Source of the DNA: Bacillus sp. HMF5848 | GTDB lineage: Bacteria > Bacillota > Bacilli > Bacillales > HMF5848 | Direction of reading: 5' to 3' | Assembly: GCF_003944835.1 (NCBI RefSeq) | Contig: NZ_RWIV01000001.1 | Location: forward strand, 2,085,501 to 2,149,500 | Length of the DNA stretch: 64,000 nucleotides | In this document: positions 37,513-46,282 of the stretch, one piece after another | Layout of the letters: the number at the start of each line of letters is the position of its first letter | How positions within the stretch are numbered: the first letter of the stretch is position 1 | Program-made: the position numbers and the translations under genes | The notes under the pieces: model-generated | The model's input: only the letters and a program-made list of their open reading frames with translations | What the model was told of the DNA's origin: nothing | Database searches by the model: none

Positions 37513-38589
37513 TTAACTGACATAAGAGCTTACTCTATTTCTTCCTAAACGTTTAGCTGTATATAACGAATCATCAGCTCGTTTTATAATGGTATGCCAA
37601 TCATCAGTTGTATCTGGAAAAGTAGAGATACCGATGGAAACGGTAATATTTATTTTATCAGTATCTGAAATATTGAAATCGTAGTTTTCAACAGCTTTTC
37701 TAATTTTTTCAGCTAACTCAATAGCTTGATGATTAGGACAATCAGGTAAAATCACGGAGAACTCCTCTCCCCCGTTTCGTGAAACAATATCAAAGGAGCG
37801 AGATGTATTCTTTAAAATAGTACCTAACTGTTTCAGTACCATGTCTCCTGTTTGGTGACCATATGTATCATTTATCTTTTTAAAATGGTCTATATCTATT
37901 AATAAAAGGGACAACCTTTCTTGCTTTTCAATAGCTGTATTTACAAGAGTATTCCAGATAGTATCAAATTGCCGAACATTATTTAAACCAGTGAGATAAT
38001 CCTTTTCGGCAGACTCTTTCAGCATTCTAAAGTTCTCATTTGAGTGAACAATGAAGTTGCATATTTGAAAAATAATAAATCCTCCAATTAAAGAGATTGC
38101 GCCATAATAAATATATAGTGTAATTAGTTTATTAAAATCTGAAATTAGAAAAGCAACAGCTATATAAAAAACAATCATTTGACTTACAGTCATAAAGAAA
38201 AACTTATAGGCATTTGAGAGTTTTGTTTGTGCAATAATTCCGCATATTACTGGTAATAACAAAAGTGTAATGAGTGCTGTTGTAGAAGAAATATTAATTC
38301 CAAAAAAAGCAAATCTATTAATCGCAATTACTATACCCGTTATAATCCCACTTGTTACTCCTCCGAACAATGTGACAACAATAATTGCAAAGTTTCGTAA
38401 ATCCACTATTGTTGTATCTGTAACTTGTATAGAGAATGACATGAGAAGTGACCCTAATACTCCCCCGATTAACCCACCAACAACTTTCATAGAAAAGTTT
38501 GCATACATAGGTCGGCTCTTAAAGAATTGCCCGCTTACTGTAAGAAATGAGATGAAAATAGCCAAATTTATTATTAAATCACGATACAT
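37513..38589 (-). CDS. Membrane diguanylate cyclase (5TMR-LYT + GGDEF)
   Basis: 358-aa signalling enzyme that makes c-di-GMP from GTP. The start is the ATG encoding MYRDLI, after AAAGGTGA. Residues about 1-190 carry five or six helices with the 5TM-5TMR_LYT pattern (GGLIGGVLGSLLM, DLRNFAIIVVTLFGG, GGVTSGIITGIVIA). The GGDEF domain (about 200-358) has the active motif GGEEF (about 271-275) and the substrate strand DIDHFKKINDTYGH. It looks catalytically intact. The signal it senses is unknown. Confidence 0.93.
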   Translation of the reverse strand: MYRDLIINLAIFISFLTVSGQFFKSRPMYANFSMKVVGGLIGGVLGSLLMSFSIQVTDTTIVDLRNFAIIVVTLFGGVTSGIITGIVIAINRFAFFGINISSTTALITLLLLPVICGIIAQTKLSNAYKFFFMTVSQMIVFYIAVAFLISDFNKLITLYIYYGAISLIGGFIIFQICNFIVHSNENFRMLKESAEKDYLTGLNNVRQFDTIWNTLVNTAIEKQERLSLLLIDIDHFKKINDTYGHQTGDMVLKQLGTILKNTSRSFDIVSRNGGEEFSVILPDCPNHQAIELAEKIRKAVENYDFNISDTDKINITVSIGISTFPDTTDDWHTIIKRADDSLYTAKRLGRNRVSSYVS

Positions 38590-38815
38590 GTTCATCACCT
38601 TTTGATATATTAGTAACTATTACTTTATTATACATATTTTTTTGTCGAAAAAACTGTTAACTTGTGAGAAATATCAACAAATATGATGTAGCTCATATAT
38701 ATTAACCTTTTTTTGATTTTAGTTACATCACCTTCCATTCCTATTTTTGGGCTCATAGGCTTTGTATAGTACTACAATATGAAAAGGATGAATCATGCTT
38801 GATTCATCCTTTAAA

Positions 38816-41389
38816 CTATCGCCTTGCGTACCCTCGTCGCTGCCGTTTTAAGAAACACTCATCACAAATGCGAAAAGCGTGATCCCATGGTAGGGACTTA
38901 CCACATATTTTACAACTGTTTTTAATTTTTTTAACATCTGTTTGTAGTGATTCGTGAATGCTTTCGCTAATGTCAGTTCGTAACCTCTCCCAATAATGTG
39001 CTTCAGTTTGTCGGTTCAATTTATATAAAAATAAAAGATGTAAGCCTAGTGACTTATATGTTAGTTCAAGTTTATCAAGGCTACGAGTTTTTAATTCAGG
39101 CTCTGGTAGGTCTTCATTATGAACGATAGCAAGCATCGTTTCTAACCATTGCTGAATTAACTCGGGCTCTTTTTTTGAAAAAGGTAAGTGCAGAAAGCCA
39201 TAGAGATCGCTCATAGAAAAGCGTGTTTCAATGTCTGTTCCTCTGATTAACTCGTACAACTCCCGCTCTTCGTCTAACCCTGCTTTTTTCGTACCGACTG
39301 GACATTGAAATGTATCCCACAGTTCAAAGAAGGACGCAAAATCTCGGTAGTAAGCTTGAAATCTCTCAAGTACACCAGGCGTTGGGGCAACAGTAAATGT
39401 CTCAACAGGCTTGTCGGTTTCATCCAATAACTGTGCCATTTGATTTATATCGCTTGTGAAAGCAACTTTTCCCACATTGTAAATCCCTTTACGCCCCGCT
39501 CTTCCGGCAATTTGCTTAACTTCTTGAGAAGTAAGCCGTCTTCTGGATGTTCCATCGAACTTATCGTTTTCGAGGAAAACAATACGTCGAATAGGTAAAT
39601 TCAAACCCATTCCGATGGCGTCTGTGGATACGACGACGTTTGTTTGGCCGTCTATAAATTGTTTCACTTGTCGTTGTCTAGTCTCAGGTGGCATCGAACC
39701 GTATATCATACTCACCCGTTTGCCGTCGTGTTGCAGTCGTGAAGCGGTTTCGAGGACTCTTTTACGAGAAAAACAAATTAAGGCATCTCCTTTTCTTACA
39801 TCTTTAAACTTAAAAGGTTGTTCCTCTACTTCTAATGGAATATCTCGATTATACTCATGTAATTCTATTTCAGAATCACCTAGTAACTGCAATAACATGT
39901 CTTTTACATTATGACTCCCAATAATATGGACTTCTTTGGCATTAGCTTTTGTGATTGCTTTGAACCATGAGAAACCACGATCTTTATCAGCAAGCATTTG
40001 AGACTCATCAATGACAACTACTTCATAGAAGTCTTTCTCATGAAACATTTCTACAGTGGAAGCTATATGTTGTGCTCCTTCTACAACTTTCTCTTCTTCC
40101 CCTGTTTTTAGATTACAAAGCACACCGTCATGATTTAACTTGTCATATACCTCTAGTGCAAGTAGACGAAGCGGAGCTAAATAAAGACCGCTTTCTGCGT
40201 GCTTCATTCGTTCTAACGCTTGAAAAGTTTTACCAGTATTCGTTTCTCCAATATGAAGAACATATCTAATCCCTTTATTTGTGTCAGGATGATATTCAGG
40301 CCCAAAGATGTCAGCAAGCATTCGTTCCTCTTCTTTACGTTTACGCTCTACTTCTGCAGCTTCTTCTGCTTGACGTAACTCCCATGCAGCTAATTGTCGC
40401 TCAAATATTTCTTTATGAACTGTTATATCAAACGGTACGTCAGAAACTTCAAGTAAATCTTCTAAGTATTCATCACTTAAAGATTCTAAGAAATATGTGC
40501 ATAAATCATATAGGTGTTCGTTTAACAACTCCATTACAAAGGAGTCTGTAAATTCTTCTGAAATTACTTGTTCATACTCGTTTATAAATGATAAGGGCAA
40601 CTCTTCTAGGACTAGTTCAGCGCAAACGCTATAAATATATTCAGCTAACATCGTCTCGTAACGATCAATATATAACTCATATTCAAAATATACGTGCCCT
40701 CTACTCCATGTTTGCTGAATATTTCCTGTTAACTCTTCAAAAAAGTAAGCGGCGGTTTTATAATCTGTCTTCTTAAACGGTCCAACAGAAATCAATTGCT
40801 CTTCAATCTTATATGTATCAATTGCTTTATATTTCGTACCGTGCTGTAAGTCTTTTGCGAGCTGATTTCCAATAAAGTATCGAGCATGCAAGTATAGTGA
40901 TTCACTATGGTGATCAAGAATGTCAATGGCTGCTCTCTCAATGACGTCATTCAATTTATCTCTTTTTCGTTGTAACTCTTTTTCCTTTTGTTCTTTTAAA
41001 TATTTTTCTCTAGCAATGGTGTATTGGTTTTCCCACAATTCTATATCTTTCTCAAATTTATTTAATAACCATTCCTCAATAATAAATGGCTTATAAGCTC
41101 TCATTTCATCACGAAATAACTTATTTAAGATCTTTTTATCAACGTCTTTAGTCACATAGCCTTGTTGTTCTAAGTAAGCTTTCTTGTCTTTTTTTTGAAC
41201 GGCATTTGACACTTTATTAATCCATATATTAATCCAAAGTTGTTGTAGATAAGTTGATCGGTTACGAAGATATTGTTGTAGTGCAGGTGGTTCTGACTTG
41301 CGACCTGTATAGTTTTGAATATCTTCTAGAACTTTCCGTTTTGTAAGTTCAATCGCTTCATCTAGCGGTCCTTGTAATAATTCCATCAT
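38816..41389 (-). CDS. SUV3-like DExH RNA helicase with C-terminal zinc-ribbon motif
   Basis: 857-aa cytoplasmic helicase. Residues about 1-375 are a helical, charged region without a recognised fold. The ATPase core starts near 378: motif I GETNTGKT, motif II DESQ, motif III GSH, then SMIYGSMPPETR, motif V STDAIGMGLNLP and motif VI QIAGRAGRKG. This order and DESQ are typical of the mitochondrial SUV3 helicases, which work with an RNA-degrading exonuclease. The C-terminus has four Cys (CKICGKSLPWDHAFRICDEC as CxxC...CxxC), a likely zinc site. A role in RNA turnover is inferred from the family. AAGGAG precedes the double ATG. Confidence 0.88.
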   Translation of the reverse strand: MMELLQGPLDEAIELTKRKVLEDIQNYTGRKSEPPALQQYLRNRSTYLQQLWINIWINKVSNAVQKKDKKAYLEQQGYVTKDVDKKILNKLFRDEMRAYKPFIIEEWLLNKFEKDIELWENQYTIAREKYLKEQKEKELQRKRDKLNDVIERAAIDILDHHSESLYLHARYFIGNQLAKDLQHGTKYKAIDTYKIEEQLISVGPFKKTDYKTAAYFFEELTGNIQQTWSRGHVYFEYELYIDRYETMLAEYIYSVCAELVLEELPLSFINEYEQVISEEFTDSFVMELLNEHLYDLCTYFLESLSDEYLEDLLEVSDVPFDITVHKEIFERQLAAWELRQAEEAAEVERKRKEEERMLADIFGPEYHPDTNKGIRYVLHIGETNTGKTFQALERMKHAESGLYLAPLRLLALEVYDKLNHDGVLCNLKTGEEEKVVEGAQHIASTVEMFHEKDFYEVVVIDESQMLADKDRGFSWFKAITKANAKEVHIIGSHNVKDMLLQLLGDSEIELHEYNRDIPLEVEEQPFKFKDVRKGDALICFSRKRVLETASRLQHDGKRVSMIYGSMPPETRQRQVKQFIDGQTNVVVSTDAIGMGLNLPIRRIVFLENDKFDGTSRRRLTSQEVKQIAGRAGRKGIYNVGKVAFTSDINQMAQLLDETDKPVETFTVAPTPGVLERFQAYYRDFASFFELWDTFQCPVGTKKAGLDEERELYELIRGTDIETRFSMSDLYGFLHLPFSKKEPELIQQWLETMLAIVHNEDLPEPELKTRSLDKLELTYKSLGLHLLFLYKLNRQTEAHYWERLRTDISESIHESLQTDVKKIKNSCKICGKSLPWDHAFRICDECFLKRQRRGYARR

Positions 41390-41453
41390 AACGCTCCTTG
41401 TAACATAGTTAGCTTTATGATAGTGTAATACACTTTGTATAGTAAAATCAAAA

Positions 41454-42236
41454 TTACATTGCTACGTTAGCCTTAATCTTATTGTTGGAATAAATAGAAA
41501 CTACGACCCCTATAACGGTCATTATTCCTGCGTATACAGCCATTTCTAAATTGGTTTGCAGTGTAATATACCCCATGCCAAAGCTAGCATTTATAGCAGC
41601 ATGTAATAAGACACATACTAAGATGCTGTTCGTTTCTCGATATAGCCATGTTAAAATTGTCGTAAAGCCATACACTGATAAACCGAACAACCAAAAATTT
41701 GCTTCATTTTGGCTAGTACCATTCAGGAAAAATAAAGGTAAGTGCCATACAGCCCAAACGATAGCTAATATAACGTTTGTTGTCCATACGTTATATTTTT
41801 GTAGTAACACAGGTAAGGCTACACCTCTCCATCCTAATTCTTCAAGTCCTCCGAGAAAGATCATAGATAGTAATAATGGAAAGAACATATACCATGGCTG
41901 CAATTGTGTATTTGCCGTTGAATCAAATATTCTCAAGGTTTGATAAATACTAAATGTTACTACTACAGGTAAAGTGAAAATAATAAAATACCAAATTGGA
42001 TGTAGCTTCCATTGAAACAATCGGCTAAAGTATTCGCGAAAGTTACCATCACTTTTTGTGAAAACAATTGATAAAAATGGTGAAATGGTAGGTCCAAATC
42101 CCCCTACAAGAAAAAGAATCATATATATCGAATCTCCAAATGACACAACATCTGCATTTACTAATCCTATTAAACTTCCCCAAGAAATCCAGCTAATGGC
42201 AAAGGTGATACTAAAGAATAACAGTAGTCTTTTCAT
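41454..42236 (-). CDS. CPBP-family intramembrane metalloprotease
   Basis: 260-aa integral membrane protein with about eight helices. It has the Abi/CPBP signature: motif 1 EELGWRG (EExxxR, about 134-140), motif 2 AVWHLPLF and motif 3 HAAINA. Relatives include prenyl-protein peptidase homologues and bacteriocin self-immunity proteins. Transcribed alone; the target is unknown. Confidence 0.88.
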   Translation of the reverse strand: MKRLLLFFSITFAISWISWGSLIGLVNADVVSFGDSIYMILFLVGGFGPTISPFLSIVFTKSDGNFREYFSRLFQWKLHPIWYFIIFTLPVVVTFSIYQTLRIFDSTANTQLQPWYMFFPLLLSMIFLGGLEELGWRGVALPVLLQKYNVWTTNVILAIVWAVWHLPLFFLNGTSQNEANFWLFGLSVYGFTTILTWLYRETNSILVCVLLHAAINASFGMGYITLQTNLEMAVYAGIMTVIGVVVSIYSNNKIKANVAM

Positions 42237-42379
42237 CGTTTTTCACATACCTTTCTTTATCGTATCTATATGTTTACTATACTATTAAACAGTAACGGCA
42301 CGGGTATTGTGATGGAAAAATTAACAAAATTTACATATGTTTTGCAGGCGATTGCATGAAGTAAAAAAATAAAGATGTC

Positions 42380-42409
42380 GGGAACCTTTTAGTCGCATTC
42401 TCCATCTTA
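42380..42409 (+). promoter_or_regulatory. ECF-sigma autoregulatory promoter
   Basis: GGGAACCTTTT (42380-42390, with the AAC core of ECF -35 elements) is 12 bp before CATCTTA (42403-42409), close to the CGTC-type -10. The transcript would start near 42416, leaving only the ribosome site AAAGGAGG before the TTG start. This rules out the ATG at 42418 as the start. Confidence 0.6.
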
Positions 42410-42441
42410 CAGATAGAATGTCAGAAAGGAGGCGGTTTAGT

Positions 42442-42978
42442 TTGAATGAAAAAAGACTCGTTAAAAAAGCACAAAGAGGCGATAAAGAAGCTTTCACAGC
42501 ATTGATAAAAAAGTATGAGTTGTCTTTGTATCGTATATCGTTTTCTATATTACGTTCGAATGTGGACTGCATGGATGCGACGCAAGAGGCAATTTTAAAG
42601 ACTTATGAATCTATTTCAGGCTTAAAAAAGCTTGAAAGCTTTAAATCTTGGCTTTTTCAAATCGTTGTGAATGAATGTTATGCAACATTAAGACAGCGAA
42701 GTAAAGTTGTTTTAATGGATAAGGAGAAAGTAGTACCCTACGAAGAATCTCAATTTAGCAATTTAGAATTTTTTCAATTAGTAAACGAGCTTGATGAAGA
42801 ATTTAGAATGGTAATTATTTTGTTTTACTATGAAGATCTTCAAATCAACACCATTGCTAATATTACTGGTGTTTCTGTTAATACGGTGAAAACAAGATTA
42901 CATCGTGGTCGAGCGAAACTAAAAGAAATTTTGAATAAAGAAAAGGAAAATGAGGTGAAAAACAGTCATGGAAGATAA
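42442..42978 (+). CDS. ECF-type RNA polymerase sigma factor
   Basis: 178-aa sigma-70 group 4 factor, starting at TTG, nine bases after AAAGGAGG. Region 2 (about 20-85) includes RISFSILRSNVDCMDATQEAILKTYESI, whose core DATQEAILK is the -10 contact; region 4 (about 115-170) has the helix-turn-helix INTIANITGVSVNTVKTRLHRGR. Its gene overlaps that of a DUF4179 protein, the usual anti-sigma partner, and its own promoter looks ECF-type, giving a self-amplifying switch. The inducing stress is unknown. Confidence 0.93.
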   Translation: MNEKRLVKKAQRGDKEAFTALIKKYELSLYRISFSILRSNVDCMDATQEAILKTYESISGLKKLESFKSWLFQIVVNECYATLRQRSKVVLMDKEKVVPYEESQFSNLEFFQLVNELDEEFRMVIILFYYEDLQINTIANITGVSVNTVKTRLHRGRAKLKEILNKEKENEVKNSHGR

Positions 42979-44287
42979 AGACATTAAAGACGTTATTGAT
43001 AAGGAAAGTCTTGCTATCCCCTCTTCCTTTAGTCAACGAATAGATGATACTTTAAGTGCCTTGCCTAGTAAAAAAACGAAGCGGAGAAATCCTATTATTT
43101 TTGGTGCTATTGCAGCAATTGTCCTATTAATGGGTGTATCAGCCACTGTCTCTGACACATTTGCTGATACAATTAAAAATATACCGTTTCTTGGTGCAAT
43201 TTTCGAGGAGATTGGTGATAGCGGACTAAATCAAGCTAGTAAACAAGGATTAGCGACAGAGGTTAATGAAACGATTTCCACTAAGAATATTTCGATAACT
43301 ATTACAGATGTCATATTTGATGGTACGCGCCTTTCAATAGCCTATGTAAAGCAAAGTAACGAAGAATTTGCTCCAGATTATATGAATCACTTTGTTGAAG
43401 ACTTAGATATTTTTATTGATGGAAAACTACTACACAATTTAGGTATGGGTATAAGGGCCGAACAGCTAGATGATCATACAATCGCAGGTGTTGTAGATAT
43501 TAACACAGAGGAATCTTTAAAAGAAAGTTTTACGTTAACTTTGAAGATGAGAGAAATAGATGAAGAAAAAGGGAATTGGAAAATCTCCATTCCTATTCAA
43601 AAAATAGGCGATGGAAAAACGATACTCCTTCACGATCAAAAGGAATTCAACAACACAACATGGAAGTTAGTGAAGGCTACACTTACTCCTGCTACTACTA
43701 AAATTAGCTTTAATACAATTTTGCCAATAGACGCTGTTGAGAATAATGATTGGGACATATCCTATCAACTACTTGATGATAAAGGCATACAAGTGCGTCC
43801 TTTAAGTGGCCATGCAAGTGGTAGTCCTTTAGATGACAACATGTGGATTAACAAGTCATCAGCTGTCTTTGCGCCAGTTTCACATGCTTCGGATTATCTT
43901 ATTTTTCAGGCTATCATGAGACCACTTAAGGAAGCTCCCTTTAGCGTTGTTGAAGCATCTTTACAGAACAATTTACCGATTGAACTTGAGCAAGGCGATG
44001 TTGGGAAACTCGTCCTAACCAAAATGGAGTATACTGAAACGGAAACGCTCGTTTATTTCACAGTGTATGGTAGTGATCCATATCGACAAACGACTTTATG
44101 GTTTGTTGACCAAAATGGAAACACATATCGAAGTGACGATGTACCTGAGAAATTAAGTGAGGAAGTGTATAACTTTGTTGTTACATTCCCTCTGTTACCA
44201 TCACTAGAGCAATTGACAGCAGTTACTGTCGAGTTGGCACCTCCAAAGGTCATTGAGGAACTGAGATTTAAAATTCCCATTAAATAA
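42968..44287 (+). CDS. DUF4179 membrane protein, probable anti-sigma factor
   Basis: 439-aa protein whose gene overlaps the sigma-factor gene by 11 bp. The cytoplasmic N-terminus (about 1-42) would bind the sigma factor; one transmembrane helix (about 44-65) follows; DUF4179 begins with TFADTIKNIPFLGAIFE and continues into a large beta-rich extracellular part (about 85-439) that may sense wall or envelope stress (inference). A typical family partner arrangement in Bacillaceae. Confidence 0.9.
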   Translation: MEDKDIKDVIDKESLAIPSSFSQRIDDTLSALPSKKTKRRNPIIFGAIAAIVLLMGVSATVSDTFADTIKNIPFLGAIFEEIGDSGLNQASKQGLATEVNETISTKNISITITDVIFDGTRLSIAYVKQSNEEFAPDYMNHFVEDLDIFIDGKLLHNLGMGIRAEQLDDHTIAGVVDINTEESLKESFTLTLKMREIDEEKGNWKISIPIQKIGDGKTILLHDQKEFNNTTWKLVKATLTPATTKISFNTILPIDAVENNDWDISYQLLDDKGIQVRPLSGHASGSPLDDNMWINKSSAVFAPVSHASDYLIFQAIMRPLKEAPFSVVEASLQNNLPIELEQGDVGKLVLTKMEYTETETLVYFTVYGSDPYRQTTLWFVDQNGNTYRSDDVPEKLSEEVYNFVVTFPLLPSLEQLTAVTVELAPPKVIEELRFKIPIK

Positions 44288-44312
44288 TCTATTTTAACGT
44301 GAATATACATTG

Positions 44313-44341
44313 AAACGGATGTCATGTTTGACATCCGTTTT
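44313..44341. terminator. Bidirectional terminator between anti-sigma and GNAT genes
   Basis: A perfect 12-bp stem (AAACGGATGTCA and TGACATCCGTTT) around a 4-nt loop, between convergent genes; the T tracts are short on both sides. Confidence 0.75.
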
Positions 44342-44376
44342 GACGTTGATAGTAAGTATAATCTTAATATAAGGAA

Positions 44377-44874
44377 TTATACAAGCTTTGACATATAATA
44401 TTCATCTACATACTCTTCATCTATGAATAGAGAGTCCCTTTTTGTTCCTTCTATCTCAAATCCCTGTTTCTTGTATAATAATAGAGCTGCTTCGTTACGA
44501 GTAACAACCGTTAATTCCAAGCGATGTATGTTATGTTCTTTTGACCATTTTTCTAATTCATCAAAAAGCTTTATTCCTACTCCTTGCCCTCTGTAATGAC
44601 TTAGGATTCCAACTACAATATAAACAGTGTGCTTATTGCGCTTGGCGTTTCCACCATTAGCAAACAAAAAGCCAATTAATTCATTATCTTTTTCGGCAAC
44701 GAATATAGTGGAATTCTCACTTTTATTAATTTCCTCAATTTTTCTGGCTTGTAGTGCATAGTTAATTTTTCTTTCGTCAGCTTCCCAAAGCATATATTGT
44801 GAACTTTTCTCAATTTCGTATGTTAGCGAAGCAAAATTTTCGGCATCTGATATATGTATCTCCCTAATCCTCAT
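44377..44874 (-). CDS. GNAT-family N-acetyltransferase
   Basis: 165-aa acetyltransferase. Acetyl-CoA motif ILSHYRGQGVGIKLFDEL (R/Q-x-x-G-x-G/A within RGQGVG), conserved NEAALLLYKKQGFEIEG at the end of the fold. It resembles RimJ/RimL-like or phosphinothricin acetyltransferase-like general GNATs; the substrate is unknown. GGAGCC precedes the ATG. Confidence 0.88.
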   Translation of the reverse strand: MRIREIHISDAENFASLTYEIEKSSQYMLWEADERKINYALQARKIEEINKSENSTIFVAEKDNELIGFLFANGGNAKRNKHTVYIVVGILSHYRGQGVGIKLFDELEKWSKEHNIHRLELTVVTRNEAALLLYKKQGFEIEGTKRDSLFIDEEYVDEYYMSKLV

Positions 44875-45059
44875 ATTGTTAGGCTCCTGTTTAAAGTTAT
44901 TGAAACATTTTGTGGGTAGTAATGCACTCCGTTGTTGAAGGACTCAGTTGTCGTCGAACAAATGTAGCCTTGATTTGCAACTTCGGTGCGCTGAAGGCTA
45001 TTTCATTTTGGGATTCTCGAACGACAACATTTAATGAATATATGGCAAAATGGTGAACA
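44875..45059. other. Gene-free intergenic stretch before the 22-bp repeats
   Basis: No credible gene: short minus-strand frames here have no ribosome site and a Cys/His-rich, non-protein-like composition. The segment 44930-45025 has moderate G+C unlike its surroundings and may be a decayed insertion. Confidence 0.4.
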
Positions 45060-45147
45060 TCGACACAGAAGTGGTAGAATTTCGACACGAAACGGGTAGA
45101 AATTCGACACCGAAGTAGTAGAATATCGACATAACTCAGGTGCATAA
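45060..45147. repeat. Four tandem 22-bp repeats with TCGACA core
   Basis: The hexamer TCGACA starts at 45060, 45082, 45104 and 45126, a constant 22-bp period. The first three units share TCGACAC..GAA...GTAGAA; the fourth diverges after its core. Two helical turns per unit would place the cores on the same DNA face. No gene covers them. Confidence 0.75.
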
Positions 45148-45211
45148 CTAGAAACATAATTTCGCCTCATAATTTGTAAATAGATATGCGTTTTCACTAA
45201 TGATACAACTA

Positions 45212-45246
45212 AAAATAAAACAGCAATAAACACATCTATTGCTGTT
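45212..45246 (-). terminator. Terminator of the IclR gene
   Basis: A 10-bp stem (AACAGCAATA and TATTGCTGTT) with an 8-nt loop, followed on the minus strand by TTATTTTTA, just past the IclR stop codon. Confidence 0.8.
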
Positions 45247-45259
45247 TAATGTTTCCTTT

Positions 45260-46030
45260 TTATAACGATTGAAAGCCGAGTCTTATAGAAATGTGTTGTC
45301 CCACTTCAATCATACGCTGCTTTAGCTCCTGCAATCTGTCATCAGTCATCCGTAAAGTCGGACCAGATATACTTACAGCAGCTATTACTTTGCTAGAATG
45401 ATCAAAAATCGGAACGGCCACACATCGAATGCCATACTCATTTTCTTCCATATCAAGTGCATATCCTTGCTCTTTCACATTGACTAAATGATTTAAGAAC
45501 TCATCTAAATTTGTCATGGTATGATCGGTATGATCAGGAAGTCCTTTTTTTTGTAAAATATTTAGTACCTCATTTATCGGTATATGGGACAGAATTGCTT
45601 TTCCAACAGCAGTGCAATGCATCGGTGCTCTTTTACCAACTTTGGAATGCATACGTAACGTTTCATTCCCATCTAGCTTTTCAATGTACACAACCTCTCC
45701 ATTGTCGTAGACAACTAAATGAATGACCTCATTTGTTTCCTTTTCTAATTGCTCTAAAAAGGGATGAGCCTCTGTTCGTAAATCAATAGAATCTAATAGC
45801 TTAGAATTTATTTCTAAAAACTTATAGCCTAGCTTATAACGGCCAGTGTCTATATCTTGTTCAACATATCCATATTTCACGAGTGTAGCAAGAATACGGT
45901 GAACGGAGCTTTTATTAATATCCATTTGATTTGCGATTTCAGTGACACCAAGGCCATTTTTCTTCATACTTAATAAATCTACTATATCTAGTGCTCGACT
46001 AACTGATTTAACCATGTTCTCTCTATCCAT
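45260..46030 (-). CDS. IclR-family transcriptional regulator
   Basis: 256-aa regulator. The N-terminal winged helix contains GVTEIANQMDINKSSVHRILATL (about 27-50); the C-terminal IclR effector domain (about 75-250) shows RAPMHCTAVGKAILSH and GIRCVAVPIFDHSSKVIAAVSISGP, marked by PMHCTAVGKA and AAVSISGP. It lies 250 bp downstream of the malate synthase G gene on the same strand, and IclR proteins often control glyoxylate or aromatic/sugar-acid genes, so control of glcB is plausible (inference). Confidence 0.92.
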   Translation of the reverse strand: MDRENMVKSVSRALDIVDLLSMKKNGLGVTEIANQMDINKSSVHRILATLVKYGYVEQDIDTGRYKLGYKFLEINSKLLDSIDLRTEAHPFLEQLEKETNEVIHLVVYDNGEVVYIEKLDGNETLRMHSKVGKRAPMHCTAVGKAILSHIPINEVLNILQKKGLPDHTDHTMTNLDEFLNHLVNVKEQGYALDMEENEYGIRCVAVPIFDHSSKVIAAVSISGPTLRMTDDRLQELKQRMIEVGQHISIRLGFQSL

Positions 46031-46163
46031 CTTGTTCCTCTCCTGCGTGTACGTTTATAGGCTAGTAGTATAACTAGAAAGAGTAGGAAGCTTGTAGCTT
46101 TCTACTCTCCGTGGTCATGTTAAAAAAAGTATAAGTTTTTTATCTAGATTAGTGTTTTGCTCT

Positions 46164-46270
46164 AGTGCTTAGCCCCTCGAGGTCTTAAGCTGTCACCCTC
46201 TTGAGGGATGACCCTTCCTGCGGTGGAACGGCTAAAGCTGGTCGGGGCTGAGCAAGGCACTTGCGGGTTT
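46164..46270. repeat. Bacillus-type intergenic palindromic repeat
   Basis: Outer arms AGTGCTTAGCCCC and GGGGCTGAGCAAGGCACT enclose a G+C-rich inner part with CCCTC/GAGGG. The segment is far richer in G+C than its surroundings. It matches the style of multicopy intergenic repeats I recall in Bacillus genomes and may act as a transcription terminator for glcB (followed by GGTTTTCTTCC on the plus side). Confidence 0.5.
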
Positions 46271-46282
46271 TCTTCCTCTCAT

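Noticed and set aside
45060-45147. CRISPR-like array
   Set aside because: The repeat period is 22 bp with no unique spacers and no cas genes nearby.
44897-45233. Two overlapping minus-strand frames (86 and 76 codons)
   Set aside because: They translate the 22-bp repeats and A+T-rich spacer, with no ribosome sites and implausible composition.
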